Positions 1-8,423 of a stretch of 42,375 nucleotides of DNA are shown here, in pieces (position 1 is the first letter of the stretch; the number at the start of each line of letters is the position of its first letter). This DNA is from Selenomonadaceae bacterium. GTDB lineage: Bacteria > Bacillota > Negativicutes > Selenomonadales > Selenomonadaceae. The stretch covers positions 1 to 42,375 of the forward strand of contig JAFYNH010000069.1 of assembly GCA_017549815.1 (NCBI GenBank), read 5' to 3'. Under the pieces are notes generated by a model, which did no database searches, had not been told where the DNA came from, and saw only the letters and a list, made by a program, of their open reading frames with translations. Made by a program: the position numbers and the translations under genes.

Positions 1-95
1 CCTGTTAAAAGCTTTAAGCTTTGAGCTTTGAGCTTTGAGGTTATAAGGGTTTTTCCTTAAAGCTTAAAGCTTACACCTTAAAGCTTATAGCTAAA
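1..95. repeat. Heptad-periodic inverted repeat downstream of infB
   Basis: Left arm (about 8-44) repeats the 7-bp unit AGCTTTG/AGCTTTA four to five times. After a spacer containing AAGGGTTTTTCCTT, the right arm (about 55-93) repeats CTTAAAG in the opposite sense, so the element can fold into a long hairpin. It begins right after the infB stop codon (97-99, minus strand) and has no clear T-tract, so it is not a standard terminator. It is one of about ten elements with the same architecture but different unit sequence in this window. Confidence 0.75.
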
Positions 96-96
96 C

Positions 97-2877
97 TTAA
101 TCTGCGCGATTGACATCTTCAATCGAAGTCTCAATCTCTTCCATTTTATAAGCCTCGATAATGTCGCCTTCCTTGAAGTCGCGATAGTCGACAATGGAGA
201 TACCGCACTCGTAACCTGCGGAAACTTCTTTAACTTCGTCTTTAAAGCGGCGCAGAGAATCAATTTCGCCGTCGAAAACTTCAATGTTGTCGCGCAGAAT
301 CCGAATCTTGCTGTTGTTTAAAATCTTGCCTTCCAAGACGTAGGAGCCAGCCACAAGAGCTTTGGAGAACTTCATAACTTTGCGAATTTCGACGCGCCCT
401 TGAATAACTTCCTTAAACTTAGGCGCAAGTAAACCGCTCATAGCGTCCTGCACGTCGTGAATTGCATCGTAGATAACGCGGTAAGTCCTAATGTCGATAT
501 TTTCTGTAGTAGCCGACTTGCGAGCGTTATTATCGGGACGCACATTAAAGCCGATAATCAGCGCGTTGGACGACGACGCCAACATAACGTCATTTTCCGT
601 AACCGCGCCGACGCCCGAATGAACGATATTAACGCGGACTTCGTCGTTTTTATTTAAAGAGAGCAACGAACTGGACAACGCCTCGACAGAGCCTTGAACG
701 TCCGCTTTGACGACGATATTTAAATCTTTCAGCGAGCCGGCTTGAATCTGATTGAACAGGTCATCAAGCGAAACTTTCTTGGACTTAATTAAGTCGTTGC
801 GTTGGCGTTCGATTCTGTGTTCGGCGATTGATTTAGCCAATTTCTCATCAAGCGCGGCAAGAATATCACCAGCGGCAGGAACGTCATTTAAGCCCAAAAC
901 TTCGACAGGAACGCTTGGCCCGGCTTTTTTAAGGTTGTCGCCGCGTTCGTTAATCATGGCGCGAACTCTGCCGTAAGTAGTGCCCGCGACGATAAAATCA
1001 CCAATTCGGAGCGTGCCGCTTTGAACTAAAACCGTAGCGACAGGACCTCTGCCCTTGTCAAGTTGCGCCTCAATGATAACGCCGCGAGCCTCACGATTGG
1101 GATTAGCTTTGAACTCCTGAACGTCCGCTTCAAAAAGAATTTCTTCGAGCAAGTCGTTAATGGCGATATTCTTTTTGGCTGAAACTTCAACCATAGTGGT
1201 ATCGCCGCCGAAATCGCGAGAAACTAAGCCGTGTTCCAAAAGCTCCTGCTTAACACGCATGGGATTTGCGCCCGGCTTGTCGATTTTATTAATAGCAACG
1301 ATAATCGGGACGTTGGCAGCTTTGGCGTGATTAATCGCCTCAATAGTTTGGGGCATGACGCCATCATCAGCCGCGACAACCAAAATCGCAATATCCGTAA
1401 CTTGTGCGCCGCGTGCTCTCATTGCAGTAAAAGCTTCGTGCCCGGGCGTGTCGAGGAAGACGATTTTCCTGTCGTTGCAAATGACTTGGTACGCGCCGAT
1501 ATGTTGAGTAATGCCGCCAGCTTCGGTCGCCGTGATTGAAGATTTTCTGATAACGTCGAGGAGCGAAGTTTTGCCGTGATCTACGTGCCCCATAACTGTA
1601 ACGACGGGCGGGCGAATTTTCAACGTGGACGGATCGTCTTCGATTTCGGGAATAAGTGTTGGGTCGACTTCGGGCGGGAGTTCTTCGGCAGTAACTCCGA
1701 ACTCGGAGGCGACAAGCGCGGCGGTATCGAAGTCGATAACTTGGTTAATCGTAGCGACGACGCCCATCATCAAAAGTTTCTTAATGATTTCGACGGCGGT
1801 GCAACTCATTTTGCTTGCCAAGTCCTTAACCGCGATACTTTCGCCAACTTTAATGTGAGTCGGTCGGGCGATTTCGGCTTTATGGGCGGGCTGAGGTGCA
1901 GGACGATTTTTCTTACGAACGGGACGCGGCGCACGATTTTTATCTTGAGCCTGCGCGGCTGCTGCTTGAGTTTTAGCCGCCTCTTTAGCGTTAGCGGGTT
2001 GACGATTGCGATTGCGTTGGCGATTATTTCTTGCGCCGTCTTCGCGCTGACGTTCGTTACGATTTTTAGATTGACGGTCGCCACGTTCGCCGCGAGAATC
2101 TTGTTTATCCGCACCGCGAATTTCTTGACGGTCTTGCTTACCGCGACTTTCACGTCCGCGAATATCTTGTTCGTCCTGCTCGTCAATTTCTAAACGGTCT
2201 TGTTTACCGCGATTATCGCGCCCGCGTTGGTCTTGTTTATCCTGCGCGTGGAATTCCGGCTTATCCTGTCGATTATCTTGCCGACGATTATCTTTACGCC
2301 GTTGTTGCTGTTGCGGCTTTGAATCGGTTTTACTTTCGACTTTAGGCTGAGATTTTTCGGCAGGTTTAGTTTCAACTTTCTGCGCGGGCTTAGCTTGAGC
2401 CTTTTGCTGTTGAGGTTTTTGTTCAGCCTTTTGCGCGGGCTTAGCTTGAGCCTTTTGTTGCTGTTGCGGCTTCTGCTCGGCTTTCTGCGCGGGTTTAGGT
2501 TGCGCCTTTTGCTGTTGAGGTTTTTGTTCAACCTTCTGCGCGGGTTTAGGTTGCGCCTTTTGCTGTTGCTGAGACTTTTGCTCGGCTTTCTGCGCGGGTT
2601 TAGGTTGCGCCTTTTGTTGCTGAGGTTTTTGTTCAGCCTTCTGCGCGGATTTAGACTGAGTTTGCGGTTTAGATTCTTCCGCAGGTTTAGGCGCAGGCTC
2701 GACGGGTTTTCTGCGACCAAAGTTAGCTTTAACCAACTCATAAGCCTCTGCCTCGACGCCCGTAAAGCGATTCTTAACTTTAATCTTGCGCTTGTTTAAA
2801 AAATCGATTATGACTTGCACGTCCTGATTGAATTCGTTCGCCATGTCATAGATTCTATACTTAATCGGTTTTGACAT
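97..2877 (-). CDS. infB: Translation initiation factor IF-2
   Basis: IF-2 is the GTPase that places initiator tRNA on the 30S subunit and promotes subunit joining. The 926-residue protein has an N-terminal IF2_N motif (about 1-55), a long low-complexity linker of K/P/A/Q repeats (about 60-180) followed by an R/D/N/G/Q-rich stretch (to about 330), a second IF2_N domain (about 345-395), then the G domain. G1 is GHVDHGKT (430-437), followed by DTPGHE and NKID. Domains II-IV follow to the C-terminus. The start is an ATG preceded by GGGGGTGG. It is the last gene in the window of the rimP-nusA-rnpM-infB operon; the usual small L7Ae-like gene (ylxQ) between rnpM and infB is absent. The next gene of the operon would lie beyond base 1. 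Confidence 0.97.
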   Translation of the reverse strand: MSKPIKYRIYDMANEFNQDVQVIIDFLNKRKIKVKNRFTGVEAEAYELVKANFGRRKPVEPAPKPAEESKPQTQSKSAQKAEQKPQQQKAQPKPAQKAEQKSQQQQKAQPKPAQKVEQKPQQQKAQPKPAQKAEQKPQQQQKAQAKPAQKAEQKPQQQKAQAKPAQKVETKPAEKSQPKVESKTDSKPQQQQRRKDNRRQDNRQDKPEFHAQDKQDQRGRDNRGKQDRLEIDEQDEQDIRGRESRGKQDRQEIRGADKQDSRGERGDRQSKNRNERQREDGARNNRQRNRNRQPANAKEAAKTQAAAAQAQDKNRAPRPVRKKNRPAPQPAHKAEIARPTHIKVGESIAVKDLASKMSCTAVEIIKKLLMMGVVATINQVIDFDTAALVASEFGVTAEELPPEVDPTLIPEIEDDPSTLKIRPPVVTVMGHVDHGKTSLLDVIRKSSITATEAGGITQHIGAYQVICNDRKIVFLDTPGHEAFTAMRARGAQVTDIAILVVAADDGVMPQTIEAINHAKAANVPIIVAINKIDKPGANPMRVKQELLEHGLVSRDFGGDTTMVEVSAKKNIAINDLLEEILFEADVQEFKANPNREARGVIIEAQLDKGRGPVATVLVQSGTLRIGDFIVAGTTYGRVRAMINERGDNLKKAGPSVPVEVLGLNDVPAAGDILAALDEKLAKSIAEHRIERQRNDLIKSKKVSLDDLFNQIQAGSLKDLNIVVKADVQGSVEALSSSLLSLNKNDEVRVNIVHSGVGAVTENDVMLASSSNALIIGFNVRPDNNARKSATTENIDIRTYRVIYDAIHDVQDAMSGLLAPKFKEVIQGRVEIRKVMKFSKALVAGSYVLEGKILNNSKIRILRDNIEVFDGEIDSLRRFKDEVKEVSAGYECGISIVDYRDFKEGDIIEAYKMEEIETSIEDVNRAD
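2370..2650 (-). repeat. In-frame coding repeats in the IF-2 linker
   Basis: Imperfect tandem units of 15-17 codons encode [17 protein letters not shown]-type segments, repeated about six times. The unit length is always a multiple of three, so the reading frame is kept. Variation between units (QQQ or QQQQ, KAQP or KAQA) is what slippage or recombination would produce. The tract is a flexible, highly basic linker between the IF2_N domain and the conserved core. Confidence 0.8.
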
Positions 2878-2901
2878 AGATCCACCCCCGTTGGAAATTT
2901 T

Positions 2902-3183
2902 TTATTTACATGAGTTGTTCTCCTTTATGTCGACTGCCGCGCAAATTTTATCGTAGAATTCGTTTGGCAATTTGGTTTTGAAAACTTTATCGAAGTTGCG
3001 ACGTTTTTTAAGGCTTGCCGCGCAGGTTGCCGATTTGCAGACGTAAGCACCGCGCCCGAAAATTTTTCCTGTCTCGTCGAAGGAAATTTCTCCCGAAAGA
3101 GTTTTCACGACGCGAATTAACTCCGATTTATGACGGACTTGGCGGCACACGACGCAACGGCGCATATTAATAGGCTTGCTCAT
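2902..3183 (-). CDS. rnpM: RNase P modulator RnpM (YlxR family)
   Basis: A 93-residue basic protein of the YlxR/DUF448 family, known in Firmicutes as an RNA-binding modulator of RNase P. Family features visible are the N-terminal RRCVVCRQ, the LIRVV strand and the GRGAYVC motif near residue 44. The start codon overlaps the nusA stop (ATGA), showing translational coupling. infB begins 24 bases downstream. Length and position in the rimP-nusA operon are typical. Confidence 0.93.
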   Translation of the reverse strand: MSKPINMRRCVVCRQVRHKSELIRVVKTLSGEISFDETGKIFGRGAYVCKSATCAASLKKRRNFDKVFKTKLPNEFYDKICAAVDIKENNSCK

Positions 3184-4331
3184 CTTCTGCCACGCTTGAA
3201 ATTCTTCGGACGCGGCTTGAATACTGCCATAGCCTCTGAAATGTCGACTTCGTGCATATCGTCGGACAACGGCACGTTCCTAGCTTGCTTGACGCTTTTA
3301 ATATCAATTTTCCAACCCGTAAGTTTTGCGGCGAGACGAGCGTTTTGTCCGTCCTTGCCGATTGCCAAGCTCAACTGATTATCGGGCACGACGACGCGGC
3401 AATTTTTTTCTTTATCACCAACTGCGACGCTGACGATTTTTGACGGGCTGAGGGCATTGGCAACGTAAACGCCGGGTTGGGGACTCCATTCGATAATGTC
3501 TAATTTTTCTTCGCCGAGTTCGTCAAGCACGGGCTGAATTCTGACGCCGCGTTGACCGAGACACGAACCGACCGCCTCGACATTGGGGTCTTTAGAGCTG
3601 ACGGCGATTTTAGCACGAGCACCCGCCTCACGAGCGACGCCCTTTATTTCGATAATGCCTTCCTGAATTTCGGGAATTTCGATTTCGACGAGCCGACGCA
3701 AGAAATTGGGATGAGTGCGCGAAAGGTAAACTTGCGGACCTTTGCCGCCCTTTTTGACTTCGATAATATAAGCGCGAACGAAATCGCCGATTTTGTAGTT
3801 ATCAATGGGCGATTGTTCACTGGGAACTAAAATAGCTTCTGTCTTGCCGACTTCGACGATAAAGTTGCCGTCCTCGACGCGAACGATTTTACCTCTGATA
3901 AGGTCGCTATCGCGGTTAGTGAATTCGTCATAGATAACGCCGCGTTCAGCCTCGCGCAACTTTTGGACGACGCTTTGTTTAGCCGCCTGCGCCGCGATTC
4001 TGCCGAAATTTTTAGGCGTAACTTCAATCTCGACAACGTCATCAAGATCGCAACCGGGACTGATTTTTTCGGCGTCTTCCTTAGAAATTTCTATGACGGG
4101 GTCGGTAACTTCCTCGACGACGCTTTTAAGCGAATAAACATGAAAACTGCCGTCCTCGCGGTCAATCACAATCTCGACGTTATCATCTTGATTGAAATTT
4201 TTTTTGTAGGCGACTTTGAGGGCGGACTCCACCGCGTCGAACATGACTTCGGGCGAAATGTCTTTTTCTGTGCATAAATCCTTGATTGCGTCAATCAAAC
4301 TTAACTCTTCTTTTTTCCTTCTTCCAGCCAA
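3180..4331 (-). CDS. nusA: Transcription termination/antitermination protein NusA
   Basis: NusA binds RNA polymerase and nascent RNA and controls pausing, termination and antitermination. The 383-residue protein has the N-terminal RNAP-binding domain (IDAIKDLC onward), then S1, KH1 and KH2 domains (GSCLGQRGVRIQ and AIGKDGQNARLAAKL loops). I chose the TTG at 4331-4329 because AGGAGG (4342-4347) lies 10 bases upstream. An in-frame ATG at 4373 lies inside a heptad repeat and would add 14 residues not seen in the family. rimP lies upstream across that repeat, and rnpM overlaps the stop. Confidence 0.95.
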   Translation of the reverse strand: MAGRRKKEELSLIDAIKDLCTEKDISPEVMFDAVESALKVAYKKNFNQDDNVEIVIDREDGSFHVYSLKSVVEEVTDPVIEISKEDAEKISPGCDLDDVVEIEVTPKNFGRIAAQAAKQSVVQKLREAERGVIYDEFTNRDSDLIRGKIVRVEDGNFIVEVGKTEAILVPSEQSPIDNYKIGDFVRAYIIEVKKGGKGPQVYLSRTHPNFLRRLVEIEIPEIQEGIIEIKGVAREAGARAKIAVSSKDPNVEAVGSCLGQRGVRIQPVLDELGEEKLDIIEWSPQPGVYVANALSPSKIVSVAVGDKEKNCRVVVPDNQLSLAIGKDGQNARLAAKLTGWKIDIKSVKQARNVPLSDDMHEVDISEAMAVFKPRPKNFKRGRR

Positions 4332-4356
4332 GTGTATTCTTCCTCCTGTTTTAATA

Positions 4357-4443
4357 CTAGGGGTTAGGGGCAAGGTGCTAGGGGTAAAGGGTTTTTCCCT
4401 AAATCCTAATCCCTTATCTCCGACCCCTTATCCCTGAACCCTA
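4357..4443. repeat. Heptad-periodic inverted repeat between rimP and nusA
   Basis: Units such as CTAGGGG/TTAGGGG on the left and CCCTAAA/CCCTTAT on the right keep a strict 7-bp spacing, with GGGTTTTTCCC at the centre. The stop codon of rimP (TAG, 4443-4441 on the minus strand) is itself part of the last CCCTAAA unit. In the transcript this would form a hairpin between two cotranscribed genes. Confidence 0.8.
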
Positions 4444-4884
4444 AAAATCTATATGCAGTCTGACTTGCGCGACTTTTTCACGCGGCAACGGCTCCATATC
4501 CTTAAGACGCAAAAATTTTTCATCGCGCCCTTCCAATTCTCCGACAAAAATTTTTTTCCCGTCAATCGGCGCGTACAACGTAACGTCGACAACTTTGCCA
4601 GCCTCGCGAATAAAATCCTTATCCTTTTTCAAAATGCGGTCGATACCGGGCGACGAAACTTCCAAGATATACGCGCCGTTGATTATTGAAATTTCGTCCA
4701 ACTTCGCGCCGAGTTTCTCGCTGATACTTTGGCAGTCATCTAAATCGATTCCACCCGCCTTGTCAACGAAGACGCGCAGATACCAATCGCGTTCCTTAAC
4801 GTATTCCACGTCGACAAGTTCGTAATCGGTGTCTTTCAGAATTTCCGCCATTAAACTTTCCACTTGAGATTCAACCTTGCTCAA
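4441..4884 (-). CDS. rimP: Ribosome maturation factor RimP
   Basis: RimP assists 30S subunit assembly in the cytoplasm. The 147-residue protein shows the family pattern: N-terminal alpha/beta domain with YELVDVEYVKE and LRVFVDK, DDCQSISEKLG, the ILEVSSPGIDRILKK motif (about 72-88), and a C-terminal SH3-like domain. The start is a TTG preceded by GGGGGTGAG. It is the first gene of the rimP-nusA-rnpM-infB operon; a promoter is visible at 5122-5150 and the leader is about 230 bases. Confidence 0.95.
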   Translation of the reverse strand: MSKVESQVESLMAEILKDTDYELVDVEYVKERDWYLRVFVDKAGGIDLDDCQSISEKLGAKLDEISIINGAYILEVSSPGIDRILKKDKDFIREAGKVVDVTLYAPIDGKKIFVGELEGRDEKFLRLKDMEPLPREKVAQVRLHIDF

Positions 4885-4900
4885 TCGCTCACCCCCTAAT

Positions 4901-4984
4901 TAGTTGTTAGGAAACAGGAACTGGGAACTAGTTCCTAAATCCTAAACCCTAGTCCCTAAACCCTAGCCCCTGTTTCCTCCCCTA
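4901..4984. repeat. Heptad-periodic inverted repeat in the rimP leader
   Basis: The left arm has about three units (TAGGAAAC, AGGAACT, GGGAACT). The right arm has six or seven units of TCCTAAA/CCCTAGT/CCCTAAA. The junction is the palindrome GGAACTAGTTCC. The element lies within the 5' leader of the rimP operon. Confidence 0.8.
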
Positions 4985-4987
4985 CAA

Positions 4988-5033
4988 CGTGAAAGAGTGG
5001 ACGCGAGCCCACTCTTCCAACTAAGCTATGTCC
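4988..5033 (-). other. tRNA-like 5' half / hairpin in the rimP leader
   Basis: On the minus strand the sequence TAGCTTAGTTGGAAGAGT closely matches the conserved D-arm of tRNAs. It is followed by a strong stem-loop (AGAGTGG, 8-base loop, CCACTCT). No T-arm, variable loop or acceptor 3' strand follows, so this is not a complete tRNA. It could be a decayed tRNA gene or a structured leader element. Confidence 0.4.
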
Positions 5034-5121
5034 AGAAAATTATTCTCCTCCTGTCGAAGAGATTCTTAAAAATTTTACAAACAACACCCTCCGAAAAATC
5101 ATTATCTTGACTTCGCGCCAT

Positions 5122-5150
5122 ATTGTAAACAAAATTCAAAACCATTGCAA
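5122..5150 (-). promoter_or_regulatory. Housekeeping promoter of the rimP-nusA-infB operon
   Basis: On the minus strand, -35 TTGCAA (5150-5145) and -10 TACAAT (5127-5122) are separated by exactly 17 bases. Transcription would start near 5115, giving a leader of about 230 bases before the rimP TTG. Confidence 0.7.
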
Positions 5151-5197
5151 GTTTTTTTTTGCTTAAAGATAAAAGGAATTATCGCCGCCGCGCCGAA

Positions 5198-5203
5198 TAT
5201 AAT
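5198..5203 (+). promoter_or_regulatory. Possible -10 element of hpf
   Basis: A perfect TATAAT lies 40 bases before the hpf start. No good -35 hexamer stands at the expected distance, so the promoter may use an activator or another sigma factor, or the match may be chance in A+T-rich DNA. Confidence 0.3.
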
Positions 5204-5242
5204 TAAAAACACAATCGGCTATCGAAAGGGGCTGTTGTAGTC

Positions 5243-5788
5243 ATGGCAACATTCAACATAAGAGGCAAAAATATCGAAATCACTCCTCCGTTGCGTGAGT
5301 ACGTTGAAAAGCGCGTCGGCAAAATCACCAAGTACTTCGATAACATGGACGAAATTTCGGTTTTGCTCTCAGTCGAGAAAGAGCGTCAAATCGTCGAAGT
5401 TACGGCGGAAGTTCGCGGCGGACTGATTCTTCGCGGTCAAGAGTCAACGGGCGATATGTACACGTCGATTGATTTGGTCGTCGAAAAACTCGAACGCCAA
5501 ATTCACAAGCAAAAGACCAAACTTGAGCGTCGTTTCCGCAACGGCGGCATGAGAACAGAGGCGTTCGCCGAAGCCAAAGTTCAAGTCGAACACGAGGAAG
5601 AAGCCGAATATCCCATTGTCAAGACGAAACATTTTGTCGTTAAGCCGATGGACGTTCAGGAAGCGATTATGCAGATGAATTTGCTCAATCATAATTTCTT
5701 TGTTTACCGCGACGCGCAGACCGAACAAATTTGCGTGGTTTACAAGCGCAACGCTGGTGCTTACGGGCTTTTGGAATTCGACGGCTGA
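5243..5788 (+). CDS. hpf: Ribosome hibernation promoting factor, long form
   Basis: Long HPF binds the decoding region of the 30S subunit and dimerises 70S ribosomes into inactive 100S particles. At 181 residues this is the long form. The N-terminal domain (about 1-105; FNIRGKNIEITPPLREYVEKR) matches YfiA/HPF. After a linker, the C-terminal dimerisation domain carries IVKTKHFVVKPMDVQEAI and ends in GLLEFDG. The ATG is preceded by AAAGGGG at a somewhat long distance. The gene is followed by a heptad repeat and rpsU, which has its own promoter. Confidence 0.96.
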   Translation: MATFNIRGKNIEITPPLREYVEKRVGKITKYFDNMDEISVLLSVEKERQIVEVTAEVRGGLILRGQESTGDMYTSIDLVVEKLERQIHKQKTKLERRFRNGGMRTEAFAEAKVQVEHEEEAEYPIVKTKHFVVKPMDVQEAIMQMNLLNHNFFVYRDAQTEQICVVYKRNAGAYGLLEFDG

Positions 5789-5792
5789 ATAT

Positions 5793-5863
5793 CTAGGAAC
5801 TAGGGGCGAGGAACTAGGAACTAATTACTACCAGTTCCTAAAAACTAGTTCCTAATTCCTAAG
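5793..5863. repeat. Heptad-periodic inverted repeat between hpf and rpsU
   Basis: Units of CTAGGAA/CTAGGGG on the left arm and AGTTCCT/TAATTCC on the right arm keep 7-bp spacing. It starts a few bases after the hpf stop codon and ends just before the rpsU promoter. Confidence 0.8.
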
Positions 5864-5875
5864 TCAAAAAATCCG

Positions 5876-5904
5876 TTGACGATTAAAAAGTTGCGTGTTA
5901 AAAT
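5876..5904 (+). promoter_or_regulatory. Promoter of rpsU
   Basis: -35 TTGACG (5876-5881) and -10 TAAAAT (5899-5904) are spaced by 17 bases. The predicted start near 5911 leaves a 42-base leader with a GGAGGGAGGG ribosome binding site before the rpsU ATG. Confidence 0.75.
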
Positions 5905-5952
5905 ACGCGGGCAGTAAAATTTTCGAGTAACAAGCGGAGGGAGGGAAATTGA

Positions 5953-6132
5953 ATGGCCAATGAAGTCAAAGTTGGGAAAAATGAATCCATAGACAGTGCT
6001 CTCCGCCGCTTTAAGCGTACCTGTCAAAAGGCAGGCACTCTCGCTGAAGTTCGCAAGCGTGAACATTACGAAAAGCCTAGCGTACGCCGCAAGAAAAAAT
6101 CGGAGGCGGCTCGCAAGCGGAAGTATCGTTAA
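5953..6132 (+). CDS. rpsU: 30S ribosomal protein S21
   Basis: A 59-residue very basic protein. The sequence [20 protein letters not shown] followed by [10 protein letters not shown] and the basic tail ending RKRKYR is the S21 pattern. S21 is a late-assembling small-subunit protein. The ATG at 5953 follows GGAGGGAGGG. The gene has its own promoter and is closed by a strong terminator at 6155-6192. Confidence 0.96.
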   Translation: MANEVKVGKNESIDSALRRFKRTCQKAGTLAEVRKREHYEKPSVRRKKKSEAARKRKYR

Positions 6133-6154
6133 TCCTTATCGACAAATAAAAAAG

Positions 6155-6192
6155 GCCGCTGTCTTCCTTGCGGGTTGACGGCGGCTTTTTTT
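6155..6192 (+). terminator. Rho-independent terminator of rpsU
   Basis: A 9-bp G+C-rich stem, GCCGCTGTC pairing with GACGGCGGC, is followed directly by seven T residues. It separates rpsU from the secretion genes. Confidence 0.9.
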
Positions 6193-6283
6193 CGTGACAA
6201 GAAAAATTTTTTCTAATCCGTGTTTAACATTCATAATTAATAATACATATTAACTGACAAAGGAAAGGAGCTTTACATGCAAT

Positions 6284-8419
6284 ATGCCTGAAAATAAAGC
6301 TGTACCGCCTCCAGACAGGACAGGGATAATTTCGCTGATAAAAGTTCTTCAACATTTCGGCGTTAAAGAATTACAGGCGATTTACGAAAAAAATCCCGAA
6401 ACTGACAAGCAACTCGATTGGAAGAAACTCCAAAAGCTGGCGAAAAAGTACAATATCAACAGTCAAGTTATTCACCCGACACTTGACGAAATGCGCGAGA
6501 TTGAATATCCCGCGATAGCCAAAATGAATGACGGTGGTTATATTGCCGTCGGCAGCATGAACGAAGAAGTTATTTTGGCGATTGACCCGCGAGAAAATAA
6601 GCCAAAAGCTATTCCGATTAAGGGATTTTTGGAAAGCTGGTCGAACGAACTTTTAATTTTCTCGGCGGAATTCAGCTGGACTTACATTAAGAAACAATAC
6701 AACCTCGATTGGTTCTTGAAAGTCATCAAACGCTACAAAAAGCCGCTTATCGAAATATTAATCGCGTCGTTCTTCCTTCAACTCATGGGAATCGTCTTCC
6801 CGCTCATCACGCAGGTTATCATCGACAAAGTTATCGGCAACGACGGACTTTCAACGCTGACGGTTATCGGTTGCAGTATGGTTTTGTTCTTCTTCATGCA
6901 ATCGCTGTTGACAGGTTTAAAAACTTACATACTCAACCACACGACGAACAAACTCGACGCGATTTTGGGCACGCGATTATTCCGACATCTAATTTCCTTG
7001 CCCTTGCCCTACTACGAAAGACGGCGCGTCGGTGAATTGTTAATGCGTATTGATGCACTTGAGCAAGTTCGCGGTTTCTTTACAGGGGCTGGCTTAATGT
7101 CCGTGCTCGATGCCTTTTTCTCAATAGTATTTATTGCGTTCATGTTCTGGTACTCGGTGCCGCTAACATTAATTGCGCTTATAACGGTTCCACTTTACAT
7201 GGTTCAACTTTGGGCACTGCCAATAATTAGAGGCAAACTTGGTGGCATTTGGCGTGCAAAAGTCGCTAACAACGCCTTCTTAGTCGAATCAATAACGAAC
7301 ATTGAGACGGTTAAAGCATTGGCGGTCGAGCCACAATTCGTCAATAAATGGGAAAACCTTGTTGCGCGTTATATTCGCACAATGTTTGAAATGTCAAAGT
7401 TCCGCCTGTTTATCCAAACCTTTAGAGCAATTGTCGAAGCGTCAATAACTATGGCGATTCTCTGGTATGGCGGTCATATGGTTATGAATGGCGAATTCAC
7501 GCTCGGTCAATTAATCGCTTTCCAAATGATTTCGCGCCAAGCACTCGGACCATTAGCGAATCTTTTGATGATGTGGTGGTCAATTATCATGCTCAAATTC
7601 GCGCTCGGACTTATCGGCGACATTTTAAATACGCCAATGGAACCGGTCGTTCAGGAAATGGGCAAGCGCGGAGCCGAAAGAATCGACGGCGCAATTCAAA
7701 TGAACGATGTTTCCTTCCGATACCGGGTTGATTTACCTCTAGTTTTAAAGAATGTAAATCTGACAGTTCACGCGGGAGAAAAAATCGGTATCGTCGGACG
7801 TTCAGGCTCTGGGAAGTCGACTTTAACTAACCTTGTGCAAAACCTTTACATTCCCGAAGAAGGCAATATAGTTATCGGCGGCATAAACACTCGCGAAGCA
7901 AATCTTTCGTGGTTGCGCGACCAAATCGGCGTTGTCATGCAAGAGAATTACCTTTTCAACTCCAGTGTCCGCGACAACATTGCAATCAGCCGCCCGACCG
8001 CTACTATGGACGAAATTATTCGTGCGGCGCGACTTGCGGGAGCACACGACTTTATTTTGGAACTCAAGGAAGGTTACGATACTAAAGTCGGCGAGCGCGG
8101 TGATTCACTTTCGGGCGGTCAACGTCAGCGCGTTGCCATTGCGCGAGCACTTTTAGCTAATCCGCCGATTCTGATTTTTGACGAGGCGACTTCTGCGCTT
8201 GACTACGAATCCGAACGAATTATTTTCAACAACATGGAAGCAATCGGGGCGCATAGAACAATGCTTATAATTGCGCACAGATTGAGCGCGGTTCGCCGTT
8301 GTGATAAGATTATTGTTATTGACAAGGGGCAAATCGTCGAGAGCGGGACGCATGAACAGTTAATGAATCTCGGCGGTCTCTATCGTTATCTTTACGACCA
8401 GCAAGAAAGCAGAGGTTAA
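6284..8419 (+). CDS. Type I secretion ABC transporter (HlyB/RtxB type), subunit 1
   Basis: A 711-residue inner-membrane exporter subunit of the RTX type I secretion class. The N-terminal 1-130 region is a C39-like domain without a catalytic Cys (GIISLIKVL where the peptidase has its Cys), as in HlyB, which binds rather than cleaves substrate. Six membrane helices follow (about 155-430). The nucleotide-binding domain has Walker A GRSGSGKST (505-513), signature LSGGQ (609-613), Walker B with D633-E634, and the IAHRLS switch. The start follows AAAGGAG at a long 13-base spacing, with a 4-codon ATG frame (6277) overlapping it. The HlyD gene starts 4 bases downstream. Two ABC genes in one operon suggest a heterodimer. 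Confidence 0.93.
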   Translation: MPENKAVPPPDRTGIISLIKVLQHFGVKELQAIYEKNPETDKQLDWKKLQKLAKKYNINSQVIHPTLDEMREIEYPAIAKMNDGGYIAVGSMNEEVILAIDPRENKPKAIPIKGFLESWSNELLIFSAEFSWTYIKKQYNLDWFLKVIKRYKKPLIEILIASFFLQLMGIVFPLITQVIIDKVIGNDGLSTLTVIGCSMVLFFFMQSLLTGLKTYILNHTTNKLDAILGTRLFRHLISLPLPYYERRRVGELLMRIDALEQVRGFFTGAGLMSVLDAFFSIVFIAFMFWYSVPLTLIALITVPLYMVQLWALPIIRGKLGGIWRAKVANNAFLVESITNIETVKALAVEPQFVNKWENLVARYIRTMFEMSKFRLFIQTFRAIVEASITMAILWYGGHMVMNGEFTLGQLIAFQMISRQALGPLANLLMMWWSIIMLKFALGLIGDILNTPMEPVVQEMGKRGAERIDGAIQMNDVSFRYRVDLPLVLKNVNLTVHAGEKIGIVGRSGSGKSTLTNLVQNLYIPEEGNIVIGGINTREANLSWLRDQIGVVMQENYLFNSSVRDNIAISRPTATMDEIIRAARLAGAHDFILELKEGYDTKVGERGDSLSGGQRQRVAIARALLANPPILIFDEATSALDYESERIIFNNMEAIGAHRTMLIIAHRLSAVRRCDKIIVIDKGQIVESGTHEQLMNLGGLYRYLYDQQESRG

Positions 8420-8423
8420 AATT

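Larger units (their letters stand above)
4885..5242. other. Divergent intergenic region between rimP and hpf
   Basis: This 358-base gene-free stretch holds, from left to right, a heptad repeat (4901-4984), a tRNA-like hairpin segment on the minus strand (4988-5033), the minus-strand promoter of the rimP operon (5122-5150), and a TATAAT hexamer ahead of hpf (5198-5203). The rest is A+T-rich and I see no further gene. Confidence 0.7.

Noticed and set aside
2395-2799. Plus-strand Leu/Arg-rich frame opposite the infB linker
   Set aside because: It is the complement of the K/Q-rich repeats in infB; no start site or conserved domain.
3180-4373. nusA starting at ATG 4373
   Set aside because: That codon lies in a heptad repeat, adds residues foreign to NusA and has no ribosome binding site; TTG 4331 has AGGAGG upstream.
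4988-5033. A functional tRNA gene on the minus strand
   Set aside because: Only the D-arm and a hairpin with an 8-base loop are present; the T-arm and the 3' acceptor strand are missing.
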